Positions 27,757 through 36,147 of a stretch of DNA of 36,147 nt are shown piece by piece. Position 1 is the stretch's first letter. Each line of letters opens with the position of its first letter. Both the position numbers and the translations under genes were made by a program. Below the pieces are notes generated by a model, which was given only the letters and a program-made list of their open reading frames with translations, searched no databases and was not told the origin of the DNA. Origin of the DNA: Caldisphaera sp. (lineage in GTDB: Archaea > Thermoproteota > Thermoprotei_A > Sulfolobales > Acidilobaceae); assembly GCF_023256325.1 (NCBI RefSeq), contig NZ_JAGDXI010000007.1:1-36147 (forward strand), written 5' to 3'.

Positions 27757-28341
27757 ATGCATATAATTATAGGGATAAAATTGGATAGAGTGCTATATAT
27801 AATAGAAAACAATGGATATAGCATTAAAGATCTAGATAATTTAAAAGAAAAACTAAATAATTTAGGGTGTGCTCATACAATAAGGGTTTCTATTACTCAT
27901 TTAGAAATTGTAGCATTTTGTAAAGATTCAAAAACATTAAGAGACAAAATTACAAAGTCTATTGGATCAAGAATATTAGATATTTTTATTGGAGAACCTG
28001 AAGTCAAAAAAGGTAAAGAATTATCTGATTTTATGTCATTTCTTGATAATGAACTCTTTTGGCTTGCTCATACATTTATGGAAAATCCTTGGAAATCTTA
28101 CAACGATAAAAAGTTGCAATCGCTTGTTTTATATGCTGGAGCATTAGCTAAAGCCCAAGAAGGAGATAAAAAAGCTGCAATTAACTTAATTCAAATGGCT
28201 AAAGATCTTGGAGGAGATGAACTTATAGATATGGATTGTGCAATAAAACAAATAGATTTGATTTTCCAAAATCAAAGAACTTCTGCATCAAGATGCCTTA
28301 ATATTGAACAAATAACAAAACATATGAGGCCAAAAACATGA
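27757..28341 (+). CDS. DUF309-like domain protein
   Basis: 194 residues. The C-terminal half resembles DUF309 helical proteins: DNELFWLAHTFMENPWK, matching the F/W-x-x-H-x-x-x-E-x-x-W pattern, then LQSLVLYAGALAKAQEGDKKAAINLIQMAKDLG. The N-terminal 95 residues are alpha/beta in character and not recognised (HTIRVSITHLEIVAFCK). No function is known for DUF309. The stop overlaps the next ATG as ATGA, so the two genes are translated together. Confidence 0.65.
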   Translation: MHIIIGIKLDRVLYIIENNGYSIKDLDNLKEKLNNLGCAHTIRVSITHLEIVAFCKDSKTLRDKITKSIGSRILDIFIGEPEVKKGKELSDFMSFLDNELFWLAHTFMENPWKSYNDKKLQSLVLYAGALAKAQEGDKKAAINLIQMAKDLGGDELIDMDCAIKQIDLIFQNQRTSASRCLNIEQITKHMRPKT

Positions 28342-29435
28342 AAATAGGCCTAATAGTAAACCCTATAGCAGGAATGGGTGGAAAGGTAGGTCTAAAAGGT
28401 ACTGACGGGAATTTATATGAAAAAGCAATAGCTTTAGGAGCAACCCCGATATCTGCTAATAGAACAATAGAATTTCTAAATAGTATACATCTATATGATA
28501 AATTTACTTTTCTTGTACCTAATGGCGTTATGGGAGAATATGTAATAAGGCAAAGTAAGATAAAAAATTATTTAATTATTAATTGTGCACATGATAATTT
28601 TAGCACTAATAAATTTGATACTATTAATTGTGCAAAATTAATTAGCGGCCAAGTTGATGTTTTGGTATTTTCAGGAGGCGATGGAACTGCAAGAGACATT
28701 TATGACGCAATAAAAGAGTCAATACCAGTTATTGGAATACCCTCTGGAGTCAAAATGTACAGCGCTATTTTTGCTAAGAGCCCAAAAGATGCTGCTATAA
28801 CCCTTGAAGATTATTATTATAAAAACACAGATATAAAATTAAAAGAAATTCTCGATATTGATGAGGACGAATATCGAAAAAACAAATTATCAATAAGGCT
28901 ATATGGTTATATGAAATCTTTTTCAGCTGAAGGAATGATTTCATCAGGTAAACAAGCCTTTTTCGGTATTGACGAGGACGAAATAGAAGGAATATCAAAT
29001 TATCTTAAAGAACTAATAAACCCTGAGTTCATTTATATAGTGGGTCCTGGCTCTACGACTTATTACGTTTTTAAAAAAATTGGTATAGAAAAAACATTAT
29101 TGGGAGTAGATATTATTAAAAACAATAAAATCATTAAAAGTGATGCGAATGAAAAAGATATCTTAATCTCATTAAGTAATGAAAGGTCTAAGATAATAGT
29201 AACTCCTATAGGTGGGCAAGGCTTTTTATTCGGGAGAGGAAATCAACAAATAAGCTCAGAAGTTATCAGGCTTGTTGGAAAAGAAAACATTATAGTTATA
29301 TCAACTAAATCTAAGATTTCATCACTCAAGTATCTTTTAGTCGATACAGGAGACCCAAAAGTTAATGAAATGCTTAAAGGATATATAAAAATCATTATTG
29401 GTTATAGACAAGAAAAAATAATGAAGATAGTTTAA
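28338..29435 (+). CDS. ATP-NAD/AcoX-type NAD-kinase-like protein
   Basis: 365 residues of the archaeal COG3199 type: opening KIGLIVNPIAGMGGKVGLKGTDG, the phosphate-binding LVFSGGDGTARDI (GGDGT as in NAD kinases and diacylglycerol kinases), GIPSGVKMYSAIFA, a VGPGSTTYYVF segment, and VTPIGGQGFLFGRGNQQ. Members are predicted to phosphorylate NAD with ATP or polyphosphate, but many are untested. Its first four bases overlap the DUF309 gene, and its end overlaps the converging transporter gene by four bases. Confidence 0.83.
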   Translation: MKIGLIVNPIAGMGGKVGLKGTDGNLYEKAIALGATPISANRTIEFLNSIHLYDKFTFLVPNGVMGEYVIRQSKIKNYLIINCAHDNFSTNKFDTINCAKLISGQVDVLVFSGGDGTARDIYDAIKESIPVIGIPSGVKMYSAIFAKSPKDAAITLEDYYYKNTDIKLKEILDIDEDEYRKNKLSIRLYGYMKSFSAEGMISSGKQAFFGIDEDEIEGISNYLKELINPEFIYIVGPGSTTYYVFKKIGIEKTLLGVDIIKNNKIIKSDANEKDILISLSNERSKIIVTPIGGQGFLFGRGNQQISSEVIRLVGKENIIVISTKSKISSLKYLLVDTGDPKVNEMLKGYIKIIIGYRQEKIMKIV

Positions 29436-30703
29436 CTTGCTTTATTTTTTGGCGAAAATAATAAGCATTCTACTTCTCTTCCATTTTCTAGTTCAATTAG
29501 TTCTGGTGTCTCATATTGATATAATTTTAATGCTACACGACCATTTTCTTGGACAATATCTTTTATAGACAATAATGGCTTATAGTTCTCTTTTTCTATG
29601 TTTATTATTTCCTTTAATTTGTTAATATCAACATTATTTGCAATTAATTCTAACTCATTTTTAATTTCAACATTTGCATTAGTAAATTCTGTAAAATATT
29701 TAGTGTCAATTAAATAATCTAATGTTGGTTTAACTTCATCTGCTGTCCAACCACATGTTGGCAAAGCTACGGGACATCTCGGATGGAACCTGCATCCTTT
29801 TGGTGGGTTGATTAAATTAGGCGGATCACCTTTTAATATAATCCTTGCCTTAATTCTCTTTATTTGCGGGACTGCAGATATCAATGCTTGAGTATATGGA
29901 TGTTCTGGATTTTTAATAATATCGTTTTTAGAACCTTTTTCCATAATTTTACCCGCATACATAACAAAGACCCTATCTGCCATATAGGAAACGACAGATA
30001 TATTGTGAGTTATTAATAACATGGATATATTATACTTTTCTCTTAATTCTTTGAGAAGTTCCAAAATTTCTGCCTGTATAGACACATCTAAAGCGCTAGT
30101 AGGTTCATCAAGTATAACTAATTTAGGATTTGTTGCTATTCCTCTAGCCAATGCGACTCTCTGTCTTTGTCCCCCACTTAACTCATGAGGATATCTATAA
30201 CTAAACTCTCTTGGCAATTGAACTTCGTCTAATAACTCTAATACTCTTTCTTTAGCTTCATTACCCTTTAAATAACCAGTTTCTATAATTGGCTCAGCAA
30301 TTATATCTTCTATTTTTAACCTTGGATTTAATGATGAATATGGATCCTGAAATACTATCCCAACATTTCTTCTAAATTTCTTCAACTCATTTCCATGCAA
30401 TTTAGTAATAGAATATTTATCAACAATTTTTTTAATTGCATTATCATCTTTGTTTTTTAACGCTATATCGAATTCATCTAATTCTTTATCAGGTATATTA
30501 TAAAGAATTTCTCCTGAAGTTGGTTCTATAAGTCTAATCAAAAGTCTACCAAGGGTTGATTTCCCTGAACCGCTTTCTCCAACTAAGCCAACTATTTCTC
30601 CTTCTTTTATCTCAATGTTAACATCTTCCACTGCTCTAATCTTAGCGTTTTTTACCCCTTTAACATCAAAAAATTTGCTTAAGTTTCTAGCTGCTATTAT
30701 CAT
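29432..30703 (-). CDS. Peptide-type ABC transporter ATPase (OppF/DppF-like)
   Basis: 423 residues. Walker A GESGSGKST at 42-50, Q-loop VFQDPYSSLNP, signature LSGGQRQRVALARG, Walker B KLVILDEPTSALD and switch His (LLITHN) are all present. An Asp/Lys-rich insertion of about 35 residues lies between Walker A and the Q-loop. The C-terminal oligopeptide domain has GCRFHPRCPVALPTC, the Cys-rich region seen in this class and reported to hold an Fe-S cluster in some members, followed by a long tail ending at ECLLF. The ATG overlaps the stop of the upstream ATPase gene as ATGA. It powers import with the other ATPase. Confidence 0.93.
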   Translation of the reverse strand: MIIAARNLSKFFDVKGVKNAKIRAVEDVNIEIKEGEIVGLVGESGSGKSTLGRLLIRLIEPTSGEILYNIPDKELDEFDIALKNKDDNAIKKIVDKYSITKLHGNELKKFRRNVGIVFQDPYSSLNPRLKIEDIIAEPIIETGYLKGNEAKERVLELLDEVQLPREFSYRYPHELSGGQRQRVALARGIATNPKLVILDEPTSALDVSIQAEILELLKELREKYNISMLLITHNISVVSYMADRVFVMYAGKIMEKGSKNDIIKNPEHPYTQALISAVPQIKRIKARIILKGDPPNLINPPKGCRFHPRCPVALPTCGWTADEVKPTLDYLIDTKYFTEFTNANVEIKNELELIANNVDINKLKEIINIEKENYKPLLSIKDIVQENGRVALKLYQYETPELIELENGREVECLLFSPKNKAS

Positions 30704-32085
30704 GATTTACCACCTTCGTATAGAAAACATGAAACATAATGATCTTCACCGACTTTTATTAAATCGGGCCTTTTTTCTGCACATATTGGCATAGCATAAG
30801 GACATCTATCCCTAAACATACAGCCTTTTGGAGGATTCCTCATATCAGGAACTTCTCCCTTTATACCCTTTAGTTCATGAGCCTCAATAGTTGGTATAGC
30901 TTCCATTAGCATTTGAGTATAAGGATGCTTTGGTTGATCAAATATTGCATCTTTGTTGCCAACTTCAACAACTTGGCCTGCATACATTATTGCAATTCTA
31001 TCAGATACTTCTGCCAAAACTGACAAGTCATGTGATATAAACATATATGATGAATTTATGCTCTCTTTTAATTCTTTTATTAGTTCAAGAATTTGTGCTT
31101 GAATTGTTACATCTAAAGCGCTTGTAGGTTCATCAAGTATAACTAATTGGGGACTATTAATCATAGCAGTAGCTATAACTATTCTCTGTCTTTGTCCCCC
31201 ACTTAACTCATGAGGATACATATATACCATTTTATCAGAATTAGGAATTCCTAACAGACCTAAAAATTCGGATGCTTTCTTATAACCTTCTTTAATTAAT
31301 TCTCTTTTAACGATCCTTCCAAATATTGGTATTTTTGAGAAATTAGGTAACTTATTTTCTTTCTCAATTGTTTCTAAATAATTTTTAGCAAAAGAATTTA
31401 TTGGTTCACAGCATAGCTTTTCTATCATTTGCTCTTTTTTCAAGTCATGCAAATCCTTCCTTCTCCATATAGCTAATATTTGATCCTCCAAACCCATAAT
31501 ATTTTTCTCTTTTAAATATTCCCTAAATTTCTCATTAGGTCCGTTCTCATTTAATATTTTTACTAAAGCCTTTGTATCTTCTTTTTTAGCTCTTGACCTT
31601 GATAATCTTCTGCTTGCTAATAAACCTGGACTATGGTATAATAAAACTTCAGCAATTTGATACCCAACTTGAAGTAATGGGTTTAATGTTGTCATAGGTT
31701 CTTGAAATACCATAGAAATTTCTTGACCTCTTATTTTAGACATTTCATTGTTAACCTTTTTTAATACATCTGCATTTTTAGATGGCTTGAATTTTTTAGT
31801 GTTTTTATAATAATCTTTTAATGGCTTTAAATAATCCCTTCCATTTATTAATATTCTACCATCAACGACCGCAGCATTTCTAGGAATTAAACCCATAATT
31901 GCTCTTCCTAATGTACTTTTCCCACAACCACTTTCTCCTGCTATTCCTAAGACTTCTCCCTTCCTTATTTCTAGATTAACTCCATTTAATGCTTTATAAA
32001 CTCCTCTCCTAGTATAATAATGTAAGTGAAAGTTCTCAACCTTAACTATAGGAGCTAAATTGCTTTTTAATTGATCAGATTCCAC
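30700..32085 (-). CDS. Peptide-type ABC transporter ATPase (OppD/DppD-like) with a central insertion
   Basis: 461 residues, longer than the usual 320-340. Walker A GESGCGKST at 50-58, Q-loop VFQEPMTTLNP, signature LSGGQRQRIVIA, Walker B LVILDEPTSALD and switch His (FISHD) are intact. About 110 extra, charged, helical residues lie between the Q-loop and the signature (from about LASRRLSRSRAK to GRIVKRELIKEG), including CCEP. The C-terminal region GCMFRDRCPYAMPIC plus a later VSCFLY gives four Cys as in Fe-S-bearing members. GTG start at 32085 overlaps the permease stop by one base (TAGTG). Confidence 0.92.
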   Translation of the reverse strand: MESDQLKSNLAPIVKVENFHLHYYTRRGVYKALNGVNLEIRKGEVLGIAGESGCGKSTLGRAIMGLIPRNAAVVDGRILINGRDYLKPLKDYYKNTKKFKPSKNADVLKKVNNEMSKIRGQEISMVFQEPMTTLNPLLQVGYQIAEVLLYHSPGLLASRRLSRSRAKKEDTKALVKILNENGPNEKFREYLKEKNIMGLEDQILAIWRRKDLHDLKKEQMIEKLCCEPINSFAKNYLETIEKENKLPNFSKIPIFGRIVKRELIKEGYKKASEFLGLLGIPNSDKMVYMYPHELSGGQRQRIVIATAMINSPQLVILDEPTSALDVTIQAQILELIKELKESINSSYMFISHDLSVLAEVSDRIAIMYAGQVVEVGNKDAIFDQPKHPYTQMLMEAIPTIEAHELKGIKGEVPDMRNPPKGCMFRDRCPYAMPICAEKRPDLIKVGEDHYVSCFLYEGGKS

Positions 32086-32981
32086 TATAGCTCACTCCTC
32101 CTCCTGGGATCGATAACATCCCTAAACCCATCACCCATAAGATTTACTGCCAATGCAAATAAAACTATAAATAAACCCGGTATTATCATAGCCCAAGGAG
32201 CAGTTTGAATGTAGTTATATCCTAAGCTAGTTAAATATCCTAATTCAGGTAAGTTAGCTGCAGGCAAGAAACCTATAAACGCTAACGCTGATATAGTAAG
32301 CATTATAGTGCCTAAATCCAATGAGATTTGAACAAATACTGGAGGCAATGAATTAGGAAGAATGTGTTTAAACATTATCTTTAAGTTACTAGTTCCAGCA
32401 GCTCTTGCCGCCTCTATAAAAGTTAATTCCTTTGTTTCCAAAGTAACACTCCTTGCATACCTTGCATATAATGGCCACCAAACTAATATTAAAGCTATCA
32501 TCATACTTTGTAAAGTTCTACCCAAAACATAACCTATAGCTATTGCCAACACCAAATAAGGTATACTGAATACTATATCAGTTACTCTCATTAAAACCTC
32601 ATCAATCCATCCACCAAAATAAGTTGCTATTATCCCTACTACCAATCCTATAATTGCACCAGGTATAACTATTTCAAGGGATAACCAAAAGTCAAGTCTT
32701 ATAGATTTTATAATAGCATTTAATAAATCTACTCCGGGATAAGTAGTTCCAAAAGGATGCTTAAATGAAGGTGGTTGTGGTATTGGATTTGCATAATTTG
32801 GTGTTAATTGATAAGGATGCTTAAATGGTAAAATTTGAGGGAAAAATTGTAGTATTAAAGCATCAAAGAAATAGAATAGAAAAATTATTAGCCCAGCAAC
32901 AGCGGATTTATTTGAAAAAAATACCTGCAAAGAAAGCTTTAATTCTCTGAAGCGATCGGGTTTAGCATTACTTTTACTCAT
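32085..32981 (-). CDS. Peptide-type ABC transporter permease (OppC/DppC-like)
   Basis: 298 residues. About six hydrophobic segments: one near 23-47 after a basic head, then five between about 105 and 280. The ATPase-docking EAA loop is clear: EAARAAGTSNLKIMFKHILPNS. The periplasm-like first loop contains HPFGTTYPGVDLLNAI, typical of DppC. It ends GDGFRDVIDPRRRSEL, the family ending. It starts 15 bases after the other permease gene's stop, with a GAGGTGGG-type ribosome site in the gap. Confidence 0.93.
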   Translation of the reverse strand: MSKSNAKPDRFRELKLSLQVFFSNKSAVAGLIIFLFYFFDALILQFFPQILPFKHPYQLTPNYANPIPQPPSFKHPFGTTYPGVDLLNAIIKSIRLDFWLSLEIVIPGAIIGLVVGIIATYFGGWIDEVLMRVTDIVFSIPYLVLAIAIGYVLGRTLQSMMIALILVWWPLYARYARSVTLETKELTFIEAARAAGTSNLKIMFKHILPNSLPPVFVQISLDLGTIMLTISALAFIGFLPAANLPELGYLTSLGYNYIQTAPWAMIIPGLFIVLFALAVNLMGDGFRDVIDPRRRSEL

Positions 32982-32996
32982 CTTTCATTACCCACC

Positions 32997-34055
32997 TCAA
33001 TATCTTATTCTTGGATCAATCTTAGCGTAGATTAAATCTAGCGCTAAACTTGTTACAACTAATATTATTCCAAATAACAATGTACCGCCCATAATTCCTC
33101 CCATATCATTATTTATCATGGCATCTGTTAACCACATTCCTATACCAGGATAGGAAAAAACATCTTCAATTACAACAACTCCGCCTAAAAGACCTGCTAC
33201 CAAATATCCAAAGTTTGTTATTACCGGAAGCAATGCATTATTTTTTGCGTGCAAATTTATCACAACTTTTTCTGGAACACCCTTGGCTCTGGCAAAGTTA
33301 ACAAAATCTTGATCTAGAGTTTCAAGCATTGTACCTCTCATTAACCTTACAAGGGCTGCCATAACTCCTAATGCTAATGTTACAGATGGCATTATTAGAT
33401 GTAAGAATGCATTTCCAGCAACAACAAGATTACCATGTATTAATGCATCTATTAATAATATATGGGTTGGATATGATATACCATTGTGATACCATGAAAG
33501 ATCTGCAACTAAACTTGGATTAACAGTTCCATTTATTGGCAATATTTTTAACCATACTGCAAAAATTATTATAAGTATTATTCCTATTAAATACCATGGC
33601 ATTGCATAAAATGTAAGACTACCAACTCTAATAACATTATCAGAAGGTTTGTCTCTATTAACTGCTGTGTGTACCCCTAATGGAATTGAGATTAACCATA
33701 TTAATATAGCAGCAAATATAGTAAGCATTAAAGTATTTGGAAAGAATAATTCTATTGCCTGTGTAACTGGCCCACTAAATATTGGGGTGTTTGTTATTCC
33801 CCAATTACCTTGAAATATTTGTGCTAACCAATAAAAGTATTGTATATAAATTGGGTCATTAAAATGGAATTTTTGATCTAGTTCAGCTATTATTTGCTGT
33901 CTTGCAGCACCTGTTAACCTTGGGCTAAGATACATAGCTAGAAGCTTATTAGTGCCTCCAATGTGTATCAGAACAAATACTATTACAGTCAATCCTAACA
34001 ATGTAGGTATAAACAGTAACACTCTTCTTAAAGCGTACTGCCAGAGCTTTATAAT
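32997..34055 (-). CDS. Peptide-type ABC transporter permease (OppB/DppB-like) with a non-standard start
   Basis: About 352 residues if translation starts at ATT 34053-34055 (or ATA 34050-34052). In-frame residues upstream of GTG 34022 read IIKLWQYALRR and join VLLFIPTLLGLT, the normal N-terminus of these permeases, while GTG 34022 would cut into the first membrane helix and has no Shine-Dalgarno. A strong GGAGG lies six bases before the ATT. Six membrane segments follow, with the EAA-type loop FVNFARAKGVPEKVVINLHAKN and the closing DLIYAKIDPRIRY. It forms the channel with the DppC-like permease. Confidence 0.9.
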   Translation of the reverse strand: MIKLWQYALRRVLLFIPTLLGLTVIVFVLIHIGGTNKLLAMYLSPRLTGAARQQIIAELDQKFHFNDPIYIQYFYWLAQIFQGNWGITNTPIFSGPVTQAIELFFPNTLMLTIFAAILIWLISIPLGVHTAVNRDKPSDNVIRVGSLTFYAMPWYLIGIILIIIFAVWLKILPINGTVNPSLVADLSWYHNGISYPTHILLIDALIHGNLVVAGNAFLHLIMPSVTLALGVMAALVRLMRGTMLETLDQDFVNFARAKGVPEKVVINLHAKNNALLPVITNFGYLVAGLLGGVVVIEDVFSYPGIGMWLTDAMINNDMGGIMGGTLLFGIILVVTSLALDLIYAKIDPRIRY

Positions 34056-34079
34056 TCATCCCCTCCGCTATTACAAACT

Positions 34080-34098
34080 AACTCTAGAGTTTAAAAAG
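34080..34098 (-). promoter_or_regulatory. TATA box and adjoining 12-bp palindrome of the permease operon
   Basis: On the minus strand CTTTTTAA (34091-34098) is a TATA candidate about 40 bases before the ATT start, and AACTCTAGAGTT (34080-34091) is a perfect palindrome right next to it, between TATA and the expected transcription start near 34068. The position suits a repressor. So transport genes may be expressed from here as well as by read-through from the binding-protein gene. Confidence 0.4.
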
Positions 34099-34156
34099 AG
34101 ATTGAAAAGAAAAAAAGTTATCGTTTAGATTTAAAAAGTTTTATTTATATTGGTAT

Positions 34157-36147
34157 TTATCCTTTAACCCACCAGTAATATAATGAGTCTCCGCCCCCTC
34201 CAATCATTGGATTTTCTTCATAGCTTATTTGATTATTAAATCCATGCATATATGGCTTTATTATCCAATATGCATTTGGCATTTGTGTGTATACATATAG
34301 ATAGAGATTGATTGCTATTTGTTCTGCTTGTTTATAGTATTGTTGAGCTGCAGTTGTATTACCTGATTCAGCTGCATTGTCTGCCATTAATATTAAATTA
34401 TTTAATTCATTATACTGTTGTGATTCATTTGCATATAGTTGTGATAAAAATGTATTTCCTTGTGAAGCGTAGTATTTACTCAAATTCTCGAAATAAGAAA
34501 CTGTCCATCCATTAGGTGCTGGGTAAGTTCCTCCTTGTAAGTACATTGCATTAACGAAGTCGCTTGCCAATGGATAATCAGCTATCCAACCTAGATAATA
34601 AATCGGCATTGGATTTGCTCCGGGAACTTCATAGCTTATTATGGTTGAAAATGGTACATATAAAGGTGTTGCAGTTATGTGTGGATCCATTTCATTCAAT
34701 AATGATGCCCACATAGCAGCTGCAGTGAAATCAACAGTATCACCGCTTGATACTATTATTGGGAAGTTAACTGTTATATTGTAATATCCTGATTCTTCCA
34801 TTAATTGCTTTGCATAAGTTAAATTAAATGTTGGGCAGCCTGTTAATTCTGATGGAGGTATGTAATAAGGTAAACCAGGTATTATAACTCCACAATATGG
34901 ACTTGCAAAATTAAAATGATATTTTACATTACCAACTATATCATTTAAATATTCTGTGTAATTAAATGCGTAAGCGAATGCTTTCCTAACTAATGGGTTT
35001 GCAAAATAATATGATGGTATATTATAATTCGGATTGATGCTTTTAAGTATAGATGTATTAACATTTAATGTGAATGCAAAGAAGTTTTCTGTAAACGTCG
35101 GGTAAACATATATTGACGCTTGTCCATTAGATTCTAGGTTTAATAGAAGCGGTACATAATCAGGAGGTATGTTAGTTAATATATCTGCTTGACCAGATGC
35201 GAACATTTCATATGCAGTATTTGGATCTTTAACCCAATAAATTATAACTGTATTATTTGGTTTTGGTATATCAGGTATATTATTAGGCCAATAGGGATTT
35301 GGAACTAAAACAATGCTTTGGCCAGGTGTATATGATTTTATCATATATGGTCCTGATGTTACAGGTGACCATTGAACTTTTGTATTATAATTGCCTTCGT
35401 TTGCTTGCTGTTCATATTGGTAAAAACCTGCAGGCGTGAAATTAATGCCTGCACCAACTTGTTCTAACCATTTAGCATCATATACAGATGCCTCAGACTC
35501 TGTTAAGATACTGAAGAATAGTTGAGGATTAACTCTTTCAGATAAGTTAAAAGTTACCGTATCTGTTTGATTATTGTATGTTATTGAATTCATAATTTCA
35601 TTGAACCCTAGTGTATCATTTGGCGAAGTAACTATTGGCATGAATTCACTATAATTGGGTATTAAGTATTGTGCTAATTCATATCCTGGAGTGGGTGGAA
35701 CACCTCCGGAACATAATAATGATCTTACTATAGAATACCAAACGTCGTATGCTGTTAAATTGTCGCCATTAGCAGCTTTAAGATTGGGCCTAATTTTAAA
35801 TGTATACATTGTATAGTTAGGCGAAATACCACCATATAAGTTTCTTTGAGACCAATTACCAACTGTTGGTATGTATTCTGCAGCCATTGGTAGGAATTTA
35901 GACGTGCTTGAACCATTATATATCACTAGAGTAGAATATATGTTTCTGATGATTTCTTCTCCAACAACTTCTAGATCTATATCTGCGTCAAAAGAATAAG
36001 GTCCTCCAGGTACATTTTCCGCAACTATTATTGTACCAGGATTAGGTATGTTTAAGCTTGATGTAAAAATTTTAAATACCAAACTGCTATTAGATACTGC
36101 AACTGTTTGATATGTTGTATAATTATATGTTTTTCCTGATGATACGT
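34157..36147 (-). CDS. ABC transporter substrate-binding protein, family 5 (partial, N-terminus outside window)
   Basis: The frame is open from the window end to a TAA at 34157, at least 663 codons; no start or signal peptide is visible, so the N-terminus lies beyond 36147. Extracytoplasmic peptide/oligosaccharide-binding protein: AADGDNLTAYDVWYS-like segment (here AANGDNLTAYDVWYSIVRSL), TSGPYMIKSYTPGQSIVLVPNP, the FASGQADILTNIPP region, VRKAFAYAFNYTEY, and GWIADYPLASDFVNAMY near the end. Many N-x-S/T sites fit a glycosylated surface protein. It ends without a membrane helix, so the anchor is presumably N-terminal. It is 101 bases upstream of the permease genes, same strand. Confidence 0.93.
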   Translation of the reverse strand, partial: VSSGKTYNYTTYQTVAVSNSSLVFKIFTSSLNIPNPGTIIVAENVPGGPYSFDADIDLEVVGEEIIRNIYSTLVIYNGSSTSKFLPMAAEYIPTVGNWSQRNLYGGISPNYTMYTFKIRPNLKAANGDNLTAYDVWYSIVRSLLCSGGVPPTPGYELAQYLIPNYSEFMPIVTSPNDTLGFNEIMNSITYNNQTDTVTFNLSERVNPQLFFSILTESEASVYDAKWLEQVGAGINFTPAGFYQYEQQANEGNYNTKVQWSPVTSGPYMIKSYTPGQSIVLVPNPYWPNNIPDIPKPNNTVIIYWVKDPNTAYEMFASGQADILTNIPPDYVPLLLNLESNGQASIYVYPTFTENFFAFTLNVNTSILKSINPNYNIPSYYFANPLVRKAFAYAFNYTEYLNDIVGNVKYHFNFASPYCGVIIPGLPYYIPPSELTGCPTFNLTYAKQLMEESGYYNITVNFPIIVSSGDTVDFTAAAMWASLLNEMDPHITATPLYVPFSTIISYEVPGANPMPIYYLGWIADYPLASDFVNAMYLQGGTYPAPNGWTVSYFENLSKYYASQGNTFLSQLYANESQQYNELNNLILMADNAAESGNTTAAQQYYKQAEQIAINLYLYVYTQMPNAYWIIKPYMHGFNNQISYEENPMIGGGGDSLYYWWVKG

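Noticed and set aside
34057-34059. ATG just after GGAGGGG as start of the permease gene
   Set aside because: It is in a different frame; its product runs MNYKALAVRFKK and stops early. Kept only as a sign of a possible sequencing slip.

Overview
The window reads as a chromosomal segment of an AT-rich thermophilic crenarchaeon (Thermoproteota), by general resemblance most like the Sulfolobales/Acidilobales side; Caldisphaera-like is my best guess but is not proven. The evidence is archaea-only machinery throughout: GatD/GatE, fibrillarin plus Nop5, ribosomal protein S30e, GTP cyclohydrolase III, pantoate kinase with phosphopantothenate synthetase, Sulfolobus-type two-subunit 2-oxoacid:ferredoxin oxidoreductases, and a tRNA-Trp with a small intron at a non-standard site. 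Many genes have a GGTG(A)-type Shine-Dalgarno 4-8 nt before ATG, GTG or, strikingly often, TTG.

Layout. 1-115: tail of an unidentified gene. 292-9062: a redox block with OFOR a1-b1, a DUF424 gene, etfB-etfA, a second OFOR a2-b2, and a thioredoxin-fold-like gene, all on the + strand. 9059-10288 (-): threonine dehydratase. 10412-12782 (-): nop5, fibrillarin and UPF0216 (RNA modification). 13056-16523 (+): S30e, gatD, gatE. 16578-16678: intron-containing tRNA-Trp(CCA), then a Nudix gene. 17249-18790: two unrecognised genes, one membrane-anchored. 18801-21356: two CoA-pathway genes and a MobA-like nucleotidyltransferase. 21418-23221: M42 aminopeptidase and a HAD phosphatase. 23202-24386 (-): ribH and GTP cyclohydrolase III (riboflavin/archaeal flavin pathway). 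24454-25188 (-): a nucleotidyltransferase. 25189-25845: a long stretch without a clear gene, apparently holding gene remnants. 25846-27603 (-): a large pilin-like, glycosylation-prone surface protein. 27757-29435 (+): DUF309 protein and an NAD-kinase-like protein. 29432-36147 (-): a complete peptide/oligosaccharide ABC transporter (two ATPases, two permeases, and a substrate-binding protein cut by the window end).

Working together, the peptide-type ABC importer, the M42 aminopeptidase, threonine dehydratase (making 2-oxobutyrate) and two 2-oxoacid:ferredoxin oxidoreductases are consistent with growth on peptides, with 2-oxoacids oxidised to acyl-CoA and reduced ferredoxin. The electron transfer flavoprotein genes lie exactly between the two oxidoreductases, and the window also carries flavin and CoA biosynthesis genes. 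This is inference from gene content.

Most notable points: the OFOR-ETF-OFOR arrangement with a probable gene-conversion tract between the two b subunits; a Lys-to-Arg difference at the known substrate-specificity position between the two b paralogs; the tRNA-Trp intron in the anticodon stem; a permease gene whose only well-placed start is ATT or ATA; palindromes just downstream of two TATA boxes; and the remnant-rich gap at 25.2-25.8 kb.
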